From: Chloranthus sessilifolius | Lineage: Eukaryota; Streptophyta; Magnoliopsida; Chloranthales; Chloranthaceae | DNA length: 64,000 nt | Assembly: GCA_021018995.1 (NCBI GenBank) | Contig: CM037593.1 | Location: 19,617,810 to 19,681,809, forward strand | Direction of reading: 5' to 3' | Part shown: positions 1 through 10,559 of the stretch, in pieces | Numbering within the stretch: position 1 is the first letter of the stretch | Layout: every line of letters starts with the position of its first letter | Translations under genes and position numbers: made by a program | The notes under the pieces: generated by a model | What the model saw: only the letters and a program-made list of their open reading frames with translations | Database searches by the model: none | Told to the model about the DNA's origin: nothing

Positions 1-300
1 GGCACTCGCGGGTAAAATCTTCTCGCACGCAATGGTGAGATCTCGCGAGAAATGCAGTCGTGGAGAAGAAAAATGCCTCACGAGGAATGTATTTTAAGAG
101 ACCCAGAAGTCTCGCGAGGTCAATCGCGGAGCTGAGGTTGGGTCAAGGCGCGCGAAGAACACTTGCAACCCTCGCACAGCTGAGATTTTAACCTCGCGAG
201 AGACATAAATTTAGAGCATCAAGGGCTTCGCGAGGTAGATGACAGGGCATGCTTCAGAAATTTTACTCGCGAGGTGTTGTTTGGGCTACTTAGTGTGAAA
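1..300. repeat. TCGCGAG-motif-rich noncoding stretch
   Basis: About ten copies of a short CG-rich motif close to CTCGCGAG occur here, several decayed to forms such as CTCACGAG or TCGTGGAG that look like CpG loss. The motif is palindromic at its core (TCGCGA). The same motif is dense at about 2730-3390. No reading frame is supported. The position, just downstream of the gag start of a minus-strand gypsy element, suggests an internal noncoding part of that element; this is inference. Confidence 0.5.
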
Positions 301-700
301 GTGTGCTTATGTTATTGTGTGGTGGAAATCAATTGAAAACAAAGTAATATAAAAGAATGGATTTAGCGTAACCAAAGTAATCCTAGACCTGCAAGATTCA
401 TAATTTTGCATAAAAAAATGGCAGCATGTTAATGGTGGAGGACTTGATTTCATAATTTTCCTCAACTTAAGGAAATTGTATGCAAAAGGGAGTTGTGTAA
501 TTCTTAGGTGCATTGTATTCCTTTAGAGTTCTTTGCCTCTCAGCCATCACAACTGGCTCAGTTTCAAAAATAGGAGCTGGTGTGTTGTTTCTCAGTCTAA
601 GAACCTTTTCAACCTCAGGATTTGGAGGTTCCAACTCAGGGTTAAGGGACATTCTACCAAGCATACACACACAGAATCAGCAGGTAAAGAAAATGCTCAC
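301..700 (-). pseudogene. Athila/Tat-like gypsy gag N-terminal fragment
   Basis: The minus strand encodes a short gag-like start containing RTLKEYNAPKNY followed by TPFCIQFP (frame ending near 467). A further gag-like stretch, NYEIKSSTINMLPFF, lies in another frame nearer 420, so at least one frameshift separates them. The 'RTL-EY-AP' opening resembles the gag start of plant Athila/Tat-type Ty3 elements, where gag begins a few hundred bases after the primer binding site. Here the PBS-like site is at 986-1002, in the right place and orientation. Gag would form the virus-like particle in the cytoplasm. The remnant is truncated: no capsid core, zinc knuckle or pol follows within the window. Family assignment rests on motif memory, not alignment. 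Confidence 0.5.
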
Positions 701-985
701 AGCACAAAAAAAAAAATTGTAAACAAAATTACAACTATATAGATTTACAACTAAACTATTAACAGAGAATTCAGCACAAATGAATTGAGTTTTAGGGCAA
801 AAGAAGTGCAAACAGAGCTAGCTAAACTCCAGCTGCAGCTCTAGCTTTTTTATGCTGCTGTTGTCCAAGTCTGCAAAAATTTCAATAAAAATTAGTAGTA
901 CTTTTTATTCTATTAAAGGTACAGCTACAAAGAATTTTCTATTCTAAATTACAATACAACTCAGGTCCATTAAAAAGATCAATAT

Positions 986-1002
986 CCTTGGCAGCGGCGC
1001 CA
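986..1002 (-). other. Primer binding site, tRNA-Asp type
   Basis: The plus strand reads CCTTGGCAGCGGCGCCA, which matches 14 of 17 bases of the 3' end of plant tRNA-Asp (CCCCGGCAACGGCGCCA). A minus-strand element would use the complement as its PBS. A tRNA-Asp PBS is typical of Athila and Tat elements. It sits directly beside the LTR-like end at about 1008 and about 320 bases before the gag start. Confidence 0.65.
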
Positions 1003-1007
1003 AAAAC

Positions 1008-2465
1008 TGGTTAGTTATCTCAGAGTGCTGTTAAGTTATTGGTGATAAAATAGTGGTGAAGAAAAATAAATCAAAAAGTGAAGAGATAGAAATTGGTTAA
1101 AATAACAAATCTAAAATATACAACCTGTAAAATATGGGGCTGTTGTAGCACGTTTTGAGTAAGTAAGAGTTTGTCCCACAGAGAAATTGATCTAGAATTC
1201 AAAATGGGTTGTAATAGTAGGCCTTCAGATCTGGCTACAGATCTGACAATTCTAAAGAAAGGTAGTTGAGTGTCACAACTACACTAAACTAACACTAAAA
1301 TAAGATAAATAAAGTGCAGTCATATCCTAAAGAAAGGGTTAAGAAGAAGGTGGTAATGGTGTATGATGAAATAAATATAAGATTGGTGGGAAGTAGGCAA
1401 TTAAGCTATGGTCAATTCAGCTATGTAACTCAGATTTAGGGTTGTCTCTGTAGCAATCCTTCAGATGGCTACAAGTACATCTGCAAGGAGGAGAAATCTA
1501 ACCTAATTCTTATGGTTTGACCTGGTCTCTTAAGGCTATAACTTGTCCACTTTAATGGTCACAGGCTATCCAATAGAGAGGATCAACCAACATTAATTAA
1601 ATCAGAAAATCAATCTGATCCAAGGGAATGGACTGATTCTAAGGCTATAACCTGTCCACTTAAATAGTCACAGATTATTCAATAGATGTCCTACAACCAA
1701 TGGATCGAATCAGAATATTAAAATCATTGCAGACACCATGGTTGCCAGGCTACAAGCTCAGGCATCCATAGGAGCAAATAGATCCTGAAAATCAGTGGGA
1801 ACCACAGTTGTTCAAGGGCTATTTGAGAACTTAAATGCAGCTAGTCATTGCTACAAAAGGCTTGCAATGACTCAGCTCACAAGTCTGCAATCTCTACAGG
1901 GAAATCAAATCTAACATCTGATGATGGTCAAGTAAAACAGAGGGGAGCTTGTTCCTGCAACAACCTCTCACAAGGCTACAAGCTCAAGTGGAGAGGAAAA
2001 GAATCCCTCTCAGATCTGTGGCTTGGAATCACCCTAAGGCTATAGTCTATCCACTTAAATGGTCACAGGCTATCCACAGAGGTTATCCACACCATAGTGG
2101 ACTAAGATAGAACATGAATATTGCTGCTACCACCATGGTTACAGGGCTACAATCTCAAGCTTCCATGGGGTTTTCAAATCAGCTAAATTCCTAAATTTAT
2201 GGCATATATTGAATAAAATTATGGACAAATAGAAAAATAATAGATTAAATAAGTATTAAAATAGACATTCATTGATTAATCAGACACTTACAATGAGATG
2301 TCCTCAAGGTAGCAGCCTTGTGTATAATAGCTCTCAGTAAATCCCAATGTTCACAAGACCCATTACAAAAACTGAATAAAACTAAGCCTAATTGCTTACA
2401 GAGGTCATAGCCAGCAAGTGCTGGGCTAAGGAAGAAGAAAAATAGAAAAAAGGAAGGTGATCAAA
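1008..2465 (-). mobile_element. Athila/Tat-like LTR sequence, left arm of a large inverted repeat
   Basis: This stretch ends beside the PBS, as the 3' end of a 5' LTR would on the minus strand. It recurs in reverse complement at 3745-5194 with scattered substitutions and small indels. It holds internal repeats: a block like GGCTATAACCTGTCCACTT followed by GGTCACAGGCTATCCA occurs near 1530, 1640 and 2036, and a block like ACCATGGTTGCCAGGCTACA near 1735 and 2130. No coding frame is supported. Confidence 0.55.
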
Positions 2466-3744
2466 CCCTAACCTTAATTTGCTAGAGCTCACAGCTGACT
2501 GAGGTTGAAGGAGAGATGGTGTTCTAAGTTTAAATTATAGCTTATATACTCAGTCACTAATACCTTGGCCAAAAGAAGATTAAACCCTAATTTTCTAGCA
2601 GACGTGGCTTGGTTACAACCCTTGGATGCCTTGGGATGTGTGCATCGAGATCAAGGCCTCGGGATGTGTACCCTGGACTTAGGAAAATCCCCAAAAGATC
2701 CCTGAGTATGGAATAAGAAGTGGAGAGCCCGAGCTTCGCGGGGCTGGCTTTTATGCTTTCATGCAGTCGCGCAGCTGAAGAGTGCTCAGGAGGATAGATT
2801 TGGCTTGGAAAGCTCCTCCTTCGCGCAGAAGGCATTTACTTTGTCGTGCAGCTGCTTTGCTCTGTCATGTGCTCGCGAGGAAGAATTTGCAATACTTTGG
2901 CTTTGCTCGCGCAGTAGAGCTTCAGGTACTTCTTATCGCAAGGGTCTCGCGTAGGTGGATTTGCATTTCACTTGGCTCCCTCTGCAGTGCATAACGCAAC
3001 TCGCGTAGTGGATGTTTAGAATTTTACGTGTGCGAGAGCTGTGCGAGATAATTTCTGGAGCTCTCTCTCCTCTTGAGCCATGCGAGCTTGCTGTGCAAAT
3101 TGGCCTCGCAAGATTGTGCGCGCGGCTAGTATGAGACATGATCCTCGCGAGAGTTTCGCAAGTTAGATTTATGAAGGTTTTAGTGCGTGAGAGCTTCGCA
3201 CGAATTCTGAGTGTTAATAACAGCTGAAGCACGCGACTGCTGCGCGAAGTAATACTTTGAAACCAATCCTTCAATGAGCTATGCGAGTTCTTCGTGAGTT
3301 CACTTGTGTTGTAGGTCTCAGCTGCGCGAGGTGGCTTTGTTGCAGATTTAAACAGCGCGAGGCAGTATTTCTACTGTGCGAGATAACGCCTCTGCTCCTC
3401 TACTTCAATGTAGCTGCTGTTGTTGCAGTTTTCTCCACTCACATCCACACTTCTCTCATCTGTTGGACTTCTTGGGTCCACCATGACATGCAAACTAGTT
3501 ACCATAGTGTGTACCACCATGGTGTTCCATCAGTCTTTAGCCAGTAGTCATCCTTAGCTTGGATTATCTTTCTTTTTGGCAACACAAGCATGAACTTTAT
3601 ATTAAGCTGCAACAATTATTACTAACTATAAAACAAGCTAAACAAAAAGTTATTAGTCAGCTTCAAGGTGTAGTAAAGGCTAGATTAAAAAGTGAAAAGT
3701 GATACTTTTCAGTGAATAACAGCAGCAGATTAGGGTTAGGGTTA
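2466..3744. repeat. Core between inverted LTR arms, with TCGCGAG cluster
   Basis: This is the single-copy centre of the inverted repeat. From about 2730 to 3390 it has roughly twenty motifs related to (C/G)TCGCG(A/C)G, often followed by CAGCTG. Open frames here (for example 2933-3274 minus and 3281-3547 plus) are CG-motif artefacts with no recognisable domain. A short GATTAGGGTTAGGGTTAGGG run lies at about 3730. It could be the 5' portion of one or both LTRs or inserted DNA. Confidence 0.4.
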
Positions 3745-5194
3745 GGGTTTGATCACCTTCTTTTTTTTCATTTTTCTTCTTCCTTAGCCCAACACTTGCT
3801 GGCTATGACCTCTGTAAGTAATTAGGCTTAGTTTTATTCAGTTTTTGTAATGGGTCTTGTGAACATTGGGATTTGTTGAGAGTTATTATGCACAAAGCTG
3901 GTGTCTTGATGACATCTCATTGTAAGTGTCTGATTAATCAATGAATGTTTATTTTAATGCTTATTTAATTTGTTATTTTTCTATTTGTCTATAATTTTGT
4001 TCAATCTATGCCATACATTTAGGAATTTAGATGATTTGAAAACCCTATGGAAGCTTGAGCTTGTAATCCTGTAACCATGGTGGTAGCAGCAATATTCATG
4101 TTCCATCTTAGTCCACTATGGTGTGGATAACCTCAGTGGATAGCTTGTGACCATTTAAGTGGACAGACTATAGCCCTAGGTTGATTCCAAGCCATAGATC
4201 TGAGAGGGATTCTTTTCCTCTCCACTTGAGCTTGTAGCCTTGTGAGAGGTTGTTGCAGGAACAAGCTCCCCTCTGTTTTACTTGACCATCATCAGATGTT
4301 AGATTTGATTTCCCTATAGAGATTGCAGACTTGTGAGCTGAGTCATTGCAAGCCTTTTGTAGTAATGACCAGCTGCATTTAAGTTCTCAAATAGCCCTTG
4401 AACAACTGTGGTTCCCACTAGTTTTCAGGAGCTATTTGCTCCTATGGATGCTTGAGCTTGTAGCCTAGCAACCATGGTGTTTGTAATGATTTTAATATTC
4501 TGATTCAATCCATTGGTTGGAGGACATCTATTGGATAATCTGTGACTATTTAAGTGGACAGGTTATAGCCTTAGGATCAGTCCATTCCCTTGGATCAGAT
4601 TGATTTTCTGATTTAATTCATGTGGGTTGATCCTCTCTATTGGATAGCCTGTGACCATTAAAGTGGACAGGTTATAGCCTTAAGAGACCAGGTCAAACCA
4701 TAAGAATTAAGTTAGATTCCTCCTCCTTGCAGATGTGCTTGTAGCCATATGAAGGATTGCTGCAGAGACAATCCTAAATCTGATGAGTTACATAGCTGAA
4801 TTGACCATAGTTTAATTGCCTACTTCCCACCAATCTTATCTTTATTTCATCATACACCATTACCACCTTCTTCTTAACTCTCTCTTTAGGATAGGACTGC
4901 ACTTTATTTCTCTTATTTTAGTGTTAGTTTAGTATAGTTGTGACACTTAACTCCCTTTCTTTAGGATTGTCAGATCTGTAGCCAGATCTGAAGGCCTACT
5001 ATTACAACCCATTTTGGGTTCTAGATCAATTTCTCTGTGGGACAAACTCTTACTTATTCAAAATGTGCTACAACAGCCTCATATTTTACAGGTTGTGCAT
5101 TTTAGATTTGTTATTTTAACCAATTTTTATCTCTTCACTTTTTTATTTATTTTTCTTCACCATTGTTTTCTCACCAATAACTTAGCAGCACTCA
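3745..5194 (+). mobile_element. Inverted copy of the Athila/Tat-like LTR sequence (right arm)
   Basis: The reverse complement of 1008-2465 can be followed block by block. Near 4990 and 1220 are matching blocks around a GATCTGTAGCCAGATC palindrome; the CCACTTAAATGG-type blocks and the ACCATGG blocks also match. The copy ends near 5194 at the sequence that corresponds to 1020. No PBS follows it, so it is a solo or truncated LTR in the opposite orientation. No gene is present. Confidence 0.55.
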
Positions 5195-5409
5195 CGTTGC
5201 TCCACAACTATCATATGTGTATGCGTGTCTGTTCCTCGGTTCTTGAGGTTGTCTCGGCCGAATGGCCGTATCAAAAAAAAAAAAAAGTGTAATTTTCTTT
5301 GTAGTTTTAGGTGCAATCACATAAAGCATGTGTAAGAACACATTTTGGTTAATTTTGTGCAATCACTTGAAAAGCGTGTGCAAGTAATGACTCCCTTTTT
5401 TTTATCGTT

Positions 5410-5725
5410 TATTTTGAATCGGATGATGGAGATCATTTTTCGTTCCATTCTTCCACATAATGAATCTTAAGATCATGGGTCAACCACCAAGTGGTTAGTT
5501 GTGTATTCTACGTGGTGCACATCTCAAAAAGTGACCTGAAAATCATATAACACACATCACACTAAAATGTGACTCTCGTGTCACTTTTTATGTTATGTGC
5601 CACATGAAATAAAAAACTGACAGTCTGATTGTACACCCATGATCTCGAGATCCATTATATGGAAGAATGGGAGGAAAAACAATCTCTATTGTCTGATTCA
5701 AAGTAGTCAATATTTTTTAGCATAA
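5410..5725. repeat. Foldback (palindromic) element of the GATGGAGATC family
   Basis: An arm starting TTGAATCGGATGATGGAGATC returns inverted at the other end as CTCTATTGTCTGATTCAAAG. Between them are inverted copies of CATGATCT-type and GTGCCACATGAAATAAAAA-type blocks, so the whole can fold into one long hairpin. The same arm makes up the subterminal parts of the Mutator-like elements at 52481-54330 and 61542-63699. No TSD was seen. Confidence 0.5.
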
Positions 5726-6265
5726 GTGACATAAATAAATCAGGAGTTAAAATATCAAGCTTAGGCATGAACACAATATGTTGAAAACAAATTGTATCAA
5801 ATAATAATGGAGCAATACTGACTTATAAACACTGAAATAATGTTTAAATAATTTTACACATTTAATTATAGAGTTAGTCTACAATGGGTGTCCACCCATC
5901 ATGTGCACTAGAGCAGTCCACACATCTGTGTGACTCTGCGACTTACACGGAGTTCCATGCATTGGAAGTCCGTGCATGTCACCCTGTCAATATTGAAGCA
6001 TGTGGTCTGGGTCGTCACCCTAACATCTTGAATTGTTGTAGGCCAAAAAATCTCAGTCACTAGGCGATCTGACTCATCCGATTTATGCACTCTAATATGA
6101 ATGGCTGTGCATATATCTCAAAGGGTCAATAAGAAAGCACACCTATCGGATGGTTCCAGTATTTTGAGAGGCTTAATTTTTCAGCTAAGACATGTACGCA
6201 TTGTAGAATGCTACATAGAATATTTAGATTGAGCACAAATCCATGTCAACTATTAATATTGATTA
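5726..6265. other. Unclassified noncoding spacer
   Basis: I see nothing recognisable. The short frame at 5908-6090 minus has no domain or composition supporting a gene. Confidence 0.4.
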
Positions 6266-6668
6266 TAGGGATGCAAATTTTGTCCCAAAAATCGAATACT
6301 AGCTCCCGGAAAACCCGCCAAACCAGACCGAAACCAATTCAAAACTGAAAATATACCAAACTGATTTCGCTTCAGTTTGGTTTCTGAGTTTGGGTGCCAG
6401 AAGCCGAGAACCGATTAGGTAGGATTAGAAAACCGAAAAAATCGAGAAAAATGAAAAAAAAGAAAACTGAAAACCCAAAAATTTATAATAAATAAATAGG
6501 AAACTGAAACCGAACAGAATAGAGCTTGACTTTTTGCGCTTTCAGTTTCAGAAAGTGACAAAAAAAAAAGAAATCGAAATCGAACCGATTAGTTTTGGTT
6601 CAGTTTAGATTATGGTGAAGCCAACGAAATTTTGAGTCTCGGTTCGGTTAACCGAATCTCCATTTATA
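6266..6668. mobile_element. hAT-like non-autonomous element, right end unclear
   Basis: It begins TAGGGATGCAAATTTTGTCC and is filled with both strands of GGTTCGGTTT-type words, like the better-defined copies at 7091-7446 and 18903-19406. The right end reads CCATTTATAG and lacks the CCCTA terminus, so it is probably truncated. Confidence 0.4.
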
Positions 6669-6679
6669 GATACGGTGCC

Positions 6680-7080
6680 AAGTGGTGGAACATTAAATCG
6701 TACTTTAATGGTGAAAGATGATTCAAAGGCCATGTGAAGAGTCTCTCCTAAAAGTCTTACATGTGAATGAATCTTCACATTATGGGTCTTTTTGGGACCC
6801 ATTCTCCACAAGCGATGTTCATAGATCTGTTGGCACTTCTGTTTAAGATAGCGTTTGAGATGTGGATCGAATGGCCTACGGATCTTGCATCCACACTTAC
6901 TCTTACTTTTTCGGATCTCGGTGTGGGGTCATCATGTCTTCCATCAACAAAGTTTAATAATAAAACGTGTTTTTTGCCCTTATTTCCTCGGCTAATACTT
7001 TTATTAAGAACAAAATTGTTGACCAATGGGCCAAGAGGCCCACGACAGATTCACTTTTCTGCAAAGTGGTGATATCTAAT
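6680..7080. repeat. Dispersed repeat shared with 47110-47345
   Basis: Most of this stretch, for example GATGTGGATCGAATGG and ACTTTTTCGGATCT, is repeated in the same orientation at 47110-47345. A fragment of its left part recurs near 22065-22115. Overlapping frames on both strands (6767-7072 plus, 6775-7026 minus) are not convincing coding regions. Confidence 0.4.
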
Positions 7081-7090
7081 CAATCCAACT

Positions 7091-7446
7091 TAGGAATGCA
7101 AGCTTTGACCCGAAACCGAACCAAACTGGACTGAACAGGCCCAAAACCGACTCAGACCGATTTCCGGTCGGTTTCAGTTTAGGGTGGCAAAATCCAAAAA
7201 TCAAGGGGGCAAGATGAGAAAACCAAAAAAATGAAGAAAAATTGGAAAAACTGAAAAAAATACATTAGAAAAATAAAAATAAATAAATAAAAATATCGAA
7301 ACCGAACTCAAACAATTTAAAATAACTAACCGAACCGAAACTGATTCATTTCGGTTCGGTTTTGGTTTAGGCTAAAGTGTTGAACCGAGCAGAAAACCAA
7401 AAATATTGGTAAAGATTCGATTCAGTACACCAAACTTGTATCCCTA
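7091..7446. mobile_element. hAT-like non-autonomous element with degenerate 8-bp TSD
   Basis: Ends are TAGGAATGCAAGCTTTG and CAAACTTGTATCCCTA, an imperfect inverted pair. The flanks are ATCCAACT (7083-7090) and ATCGAAGT (7447-7454), 6 of 8 identical. The interior is rich in CGGTTCGGTT words on both strands. The 8-bp duplication and TA(G)GG ends point to hAT. Confidence 0.55.
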
Positions 7447-8246
7447 ATCGAAGTATAGTGCCTGGGCATCTTAGTAGAAAGTTACGGAGCCCATCTTGTC
7501 GCCAATGGCTTCCTTAAAACAGAAGGCATAGACTACATAGAAATATACAACAATTCGAGCTATTCTTATTCCAACATTGGCTCAAAAATGAACAATTTTT
7601 CAATTTGATGTGCAAAATGCTTTCTTATATGACGTTTATGCATTAGTCTCTGAAGTTTTGAAGATCCTATTTTCCACATCTCTTTTATTGATAATGTTAT
7701 ATAGTGACAATTTTTTATAAATAATTTTGTAAGCAACTTATGTGACACAATGTGATTAGCTGCACACATAGTTGCCCAAACACTTTAGTCAATCACATCA
7801 AACTGATCAAAGCACTTAAACTGCCTGCAAAATTGTGTAAGAGAAATTGTCCGTTGATTAAAATTTTCCACGATTTATAGCTAAAACAAGTCCCAAGGGC
7901 TTCGTTTCAACACTTTTCCAACTACATTAAAGATTTGGAGCAGACTATTCTCTATCTCGGAATTGAGGGTTACTTCATGTCGGCTGGTAATTCAGGGCTG
8001 CTAAAGTGCTAATTCATATGGACATTGTTATATGGAGGACAAGGTTTATGCCAACAAAGTGCTGGCGGCTGATGTGGCGCTACACAATTTGCTGTAAGTG
8101 TGGTGGTCGGTATAACCAGTCACATTGTGCCACATCAGCCGCCTGCACTTTGTCCTCAACAAATTTGTCTTCTGTTTATAATTTTCCGTAATTCACCCAA
8201 ACTCGGTATACAATTGATCTTCTTACGCACACTTATATGTATGAAG
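7447..8246. other. Noncoding spacer containing a 120-bp imperfect hairpin
   Basis: No gene is seen. At about 8035-8155, GGCGGCTGATGTGGC is mirrored by GCCACATCAGCCGCC, flanked by AAAGTGC/GCACTTT and GAGGACAA/TTGTCCTC. This gives a stem with a loop of about 45 bases and a bulge in the left arm. It could be a small MITE or a hairpin transcript source. Expression cannot be judged. Confidence 0.4.
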
Positions 8247-8667
8247 CATAATCACGAAGTCGGGAGTCGATAATACATCGGCAAGGGTCCAAGTTGAAAA
8301 AAAAATTGGCAAAAATTGATCAAAGTTGGAAAATATCGGAGAAATAAAAAATTTCAAAGAAATGTAAAAACCATATCATAACATATTTCAAGTTACAAAA
8401 TAATGATTTAAAAGAACAAAATAGTATAAAATAGGCAAAATCTAAAGGTTTTTATATGAATAAATTGAACAAACTAGTACAAAACCTAAAGGTTTCTTAT
8501 CCCCTTAAGTATCAGAGAAGTAAAAAAAAAAAAAAAAAATTAGAGCACATTACAAACATCGCCAATTAATCGGCCGAGTCGGGACTTAGCCTATCAATCG
8601 GGGATAAAGTCGGGATGATTGCAAGTCGCCGATTTTTTTTAAAAAGTCGGAGCCTTTTGTTACTATG
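8247..8667. mobile_element. Diverged member of the CATAGTCAC hAT-MITE family
   Basis: The left end CATAATCACGAAGTC and right end TTTTGTTACTATG match the ends of the copies at 26517-26805 and 47428-47778. The interior contains GTCGGGA and GGCAA words seen in the other copies. No convincing 8-bp TSD is left. Confidence 0.4.
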
Positions 8668-8668
8668 G

Positions 8669-8836
8669 CGTGATATCAAACTAAACTCTTCTCTAACACT
8701 TAGTAGAAAGAAAATGGAGTCGTCTGATGGTGAACCTCTCGATGATCCCTCTAAATATTGTAATGTCATTGGCATGCTCCAGTATTTGATATTAACTTGA
8801 CCTGATCTTGCATATTCTAGGTCAATCAAGTTTATC
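8669..8836 (+). pseudogene. Ty1/copia reverse transcriptase C-terminal fragment
   Basis: The frame reads DGEPLDDPSKYCNVIG, then MLQYLILT, an in-frame stop, then PDLAYS. This matches the conserved copia block 'GEPL-DPT-YR-IVGALQYLT-TRPDLAYSV' near the RT/RNase H junction. Only about 55 codons remain. The fragment stops where the poly-T of the minus-strand LINE begins (8837), so the LINE probably inserted into this copia element. No copia sequence was recognised on the far side. The fragment is inactive. Confidence 0.75.
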
Positions 8837-9100
8837 TTTTTTGATAGGTAATGTCAAAATATATAGAAAAAAAAAAATTACAAAGGTAGATGAAAGAATC
8901 ATCGACCCATCAAAAATATCTGCAACTGATTTGGATCAACTTACACCATTGGGCCCTAGAATACCACCATCTTTAGCTAATTTATCAGCAAGACCATTAA
9001 CACTCTTTGGTAAATGATGGAAGACTATAGATTTGTTAGCAACTATGGACAATATAGAATGAAGAAAGCACGAGTTTCTCCACAAACATGGAGAGGTGCC

Positions 9101-9426
9101 TTAGATCCACCTGATGACGCACTGAGAGTCACCTCCAATTAAATAATTGTTGGCATCCATTGCCATCAGAATAGAGATACCATATGCCATTGCCGCTAAT
9201 TTAGCCTCATTGTTGGTACATATACCAGAGAACAAACTGAAGTTTACAAAACGACTCCCTCTGAATTCGAGATGAAACCGGCAGCACCAGCTCTGCCAGG
9301 ATTGCCTAGAGAGCATCCATCAAAATTCAATTTCAAATAACACGGAGGAGTAGCCGACCATGCTGAGGATTTGAGAAATTTCTTGGGTCCAAAACGACAT
9401 ACAAGTGACCAGTTTGATAGGATCAT
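9101..9426 (-). pseudogene. LINE RNase H domain
   Basis: Two overlapping minus-strand frames carry NFDGCSLGNPGRAGAAG (the DG-S--GNPG--G block with the first catalytic Asp) and NNEAKLAAMAYGI (the block with the catalytic Glu), followed by GDSQCVIRWI with the next acidic residue. In plant L1 elements this domain lies at the C-terminus of ORF2 and removes RNA from the RNA/DNA hybrid. The frame shifts between the two blocks near 9300, so the domain is broken. Confidence 0.8.
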
Positions 9427-9627
9427 ATGCCTGGGAATTGAAACAATATGTTTATCTCTTTTCGCTCAAGTAATGATAGTGTTGATGATATGGTGTAGGA
9501 TACGACCGAGGGGACAACATTTTCCCTCGAAAATTCGCTCGTTTCTTTCCTTCCAAATTACCCAGCCCATAGCAAAAGAAACCGTCCTCCATAAAATATT
9601 ACTATATTTCTTGAAAGGAGAGAAAGG

Positions 9628-9855
9628 TCAAGAACATATTAAGATCGTAAAATACCTCAGAGGCACCCATTGGATGTTGAATAAATTAAAGATCCTGAAC
9701 CACAAAAATGATACGAAAGGGCAGTGGATAAAAAGATGAGGGATAGATTCTTCATCGTGTAAACACATTGGGCATCGATCGGCAAGATGGAATCCCTGGT
9801 GTTGAAGATGATTGGTGGTTAAAGTTTTATCAATAATTGATAACCAAGTAAGCAA
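9628..9855 (-). pseudogene. LINE zf-RVT region (between RT and RNase H)
   Basis: The frame contains LADRCPMCLHDEESIPHLF followed by IHCPFVSFLWFRI. This is the Cys-Cys-His-Cys pattern (C-MC, H, HC, W) of the zf-RVT domain that follows RT in plant LINEs. It is in the expected place between the RT (10560-11760) and RNase H (9101-9426). Confidence 0.75.
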
Positions 9856-10559
9856 TTTGACCCGTGCAAGAACATGAGAACTCCAAATTCAAGTCCATCC
9901 AAGTCCGTCCAAAGAGTGGAGTAACAAAAGTATTTAATTCCTTATATAGACTTTACTGTGAAGGCATCATTGATGGAGGGCTTCTAAATCATTTTGTCTT
10001 GATCAACCGATTCGAAATGGATATTAGCGGACAAAAGAGCCAATAGATTTGCCGACTGATCTATCTCCGCATTGGAAAGACGACGTTTGGTTATAATGCT
10101 CCATCTTGGGTTTCCTTCAGGGGATCTATCAGCAACTTCAAGAAGGGACATATTAGGGTGACAAACAACTTCAAAAATTAGAGGGAATTTATGTTTTAGG
10201 ATGCCTGTTGAAGACCAAGGATCATGCCAAAAAGATGTTTTATTGCCAGAGCCTATTTGAATTTGAATCCTTTTGATGAAGAGATGATAGCAAGCAAAGA
10301 TAGCTTTCCGTATTCCTGAGTTGGAAACCGATTGTGTAGCCTTTAATAACCATGAACTTTATGGACCACCATATTTATGATTTAATAGAATCTGCCATTG
10401 AGAATTGACTTCATGTCCGATACGCCACCACCATTTGGCAAGGAGGGATTGATTGAATTGTTTTAAGTAGAGGACCCTCGTGCCACCAAATTCAATGGGT
10501 CTAGCTATGAAACCCCAATTAGCTAGATGGATCATGTTGGTCTCATTAGGGCCAGACCA

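Noticed and set aside
3728..3752. TTAGGGTTAGGGTTAGGG run as an interstitial telomere
   Set aside because: Only three units, and not the usual plant TTTAGGG. The other arm has a shorter AACCCTAACC at the same place, so it is a local microsatellite gain.
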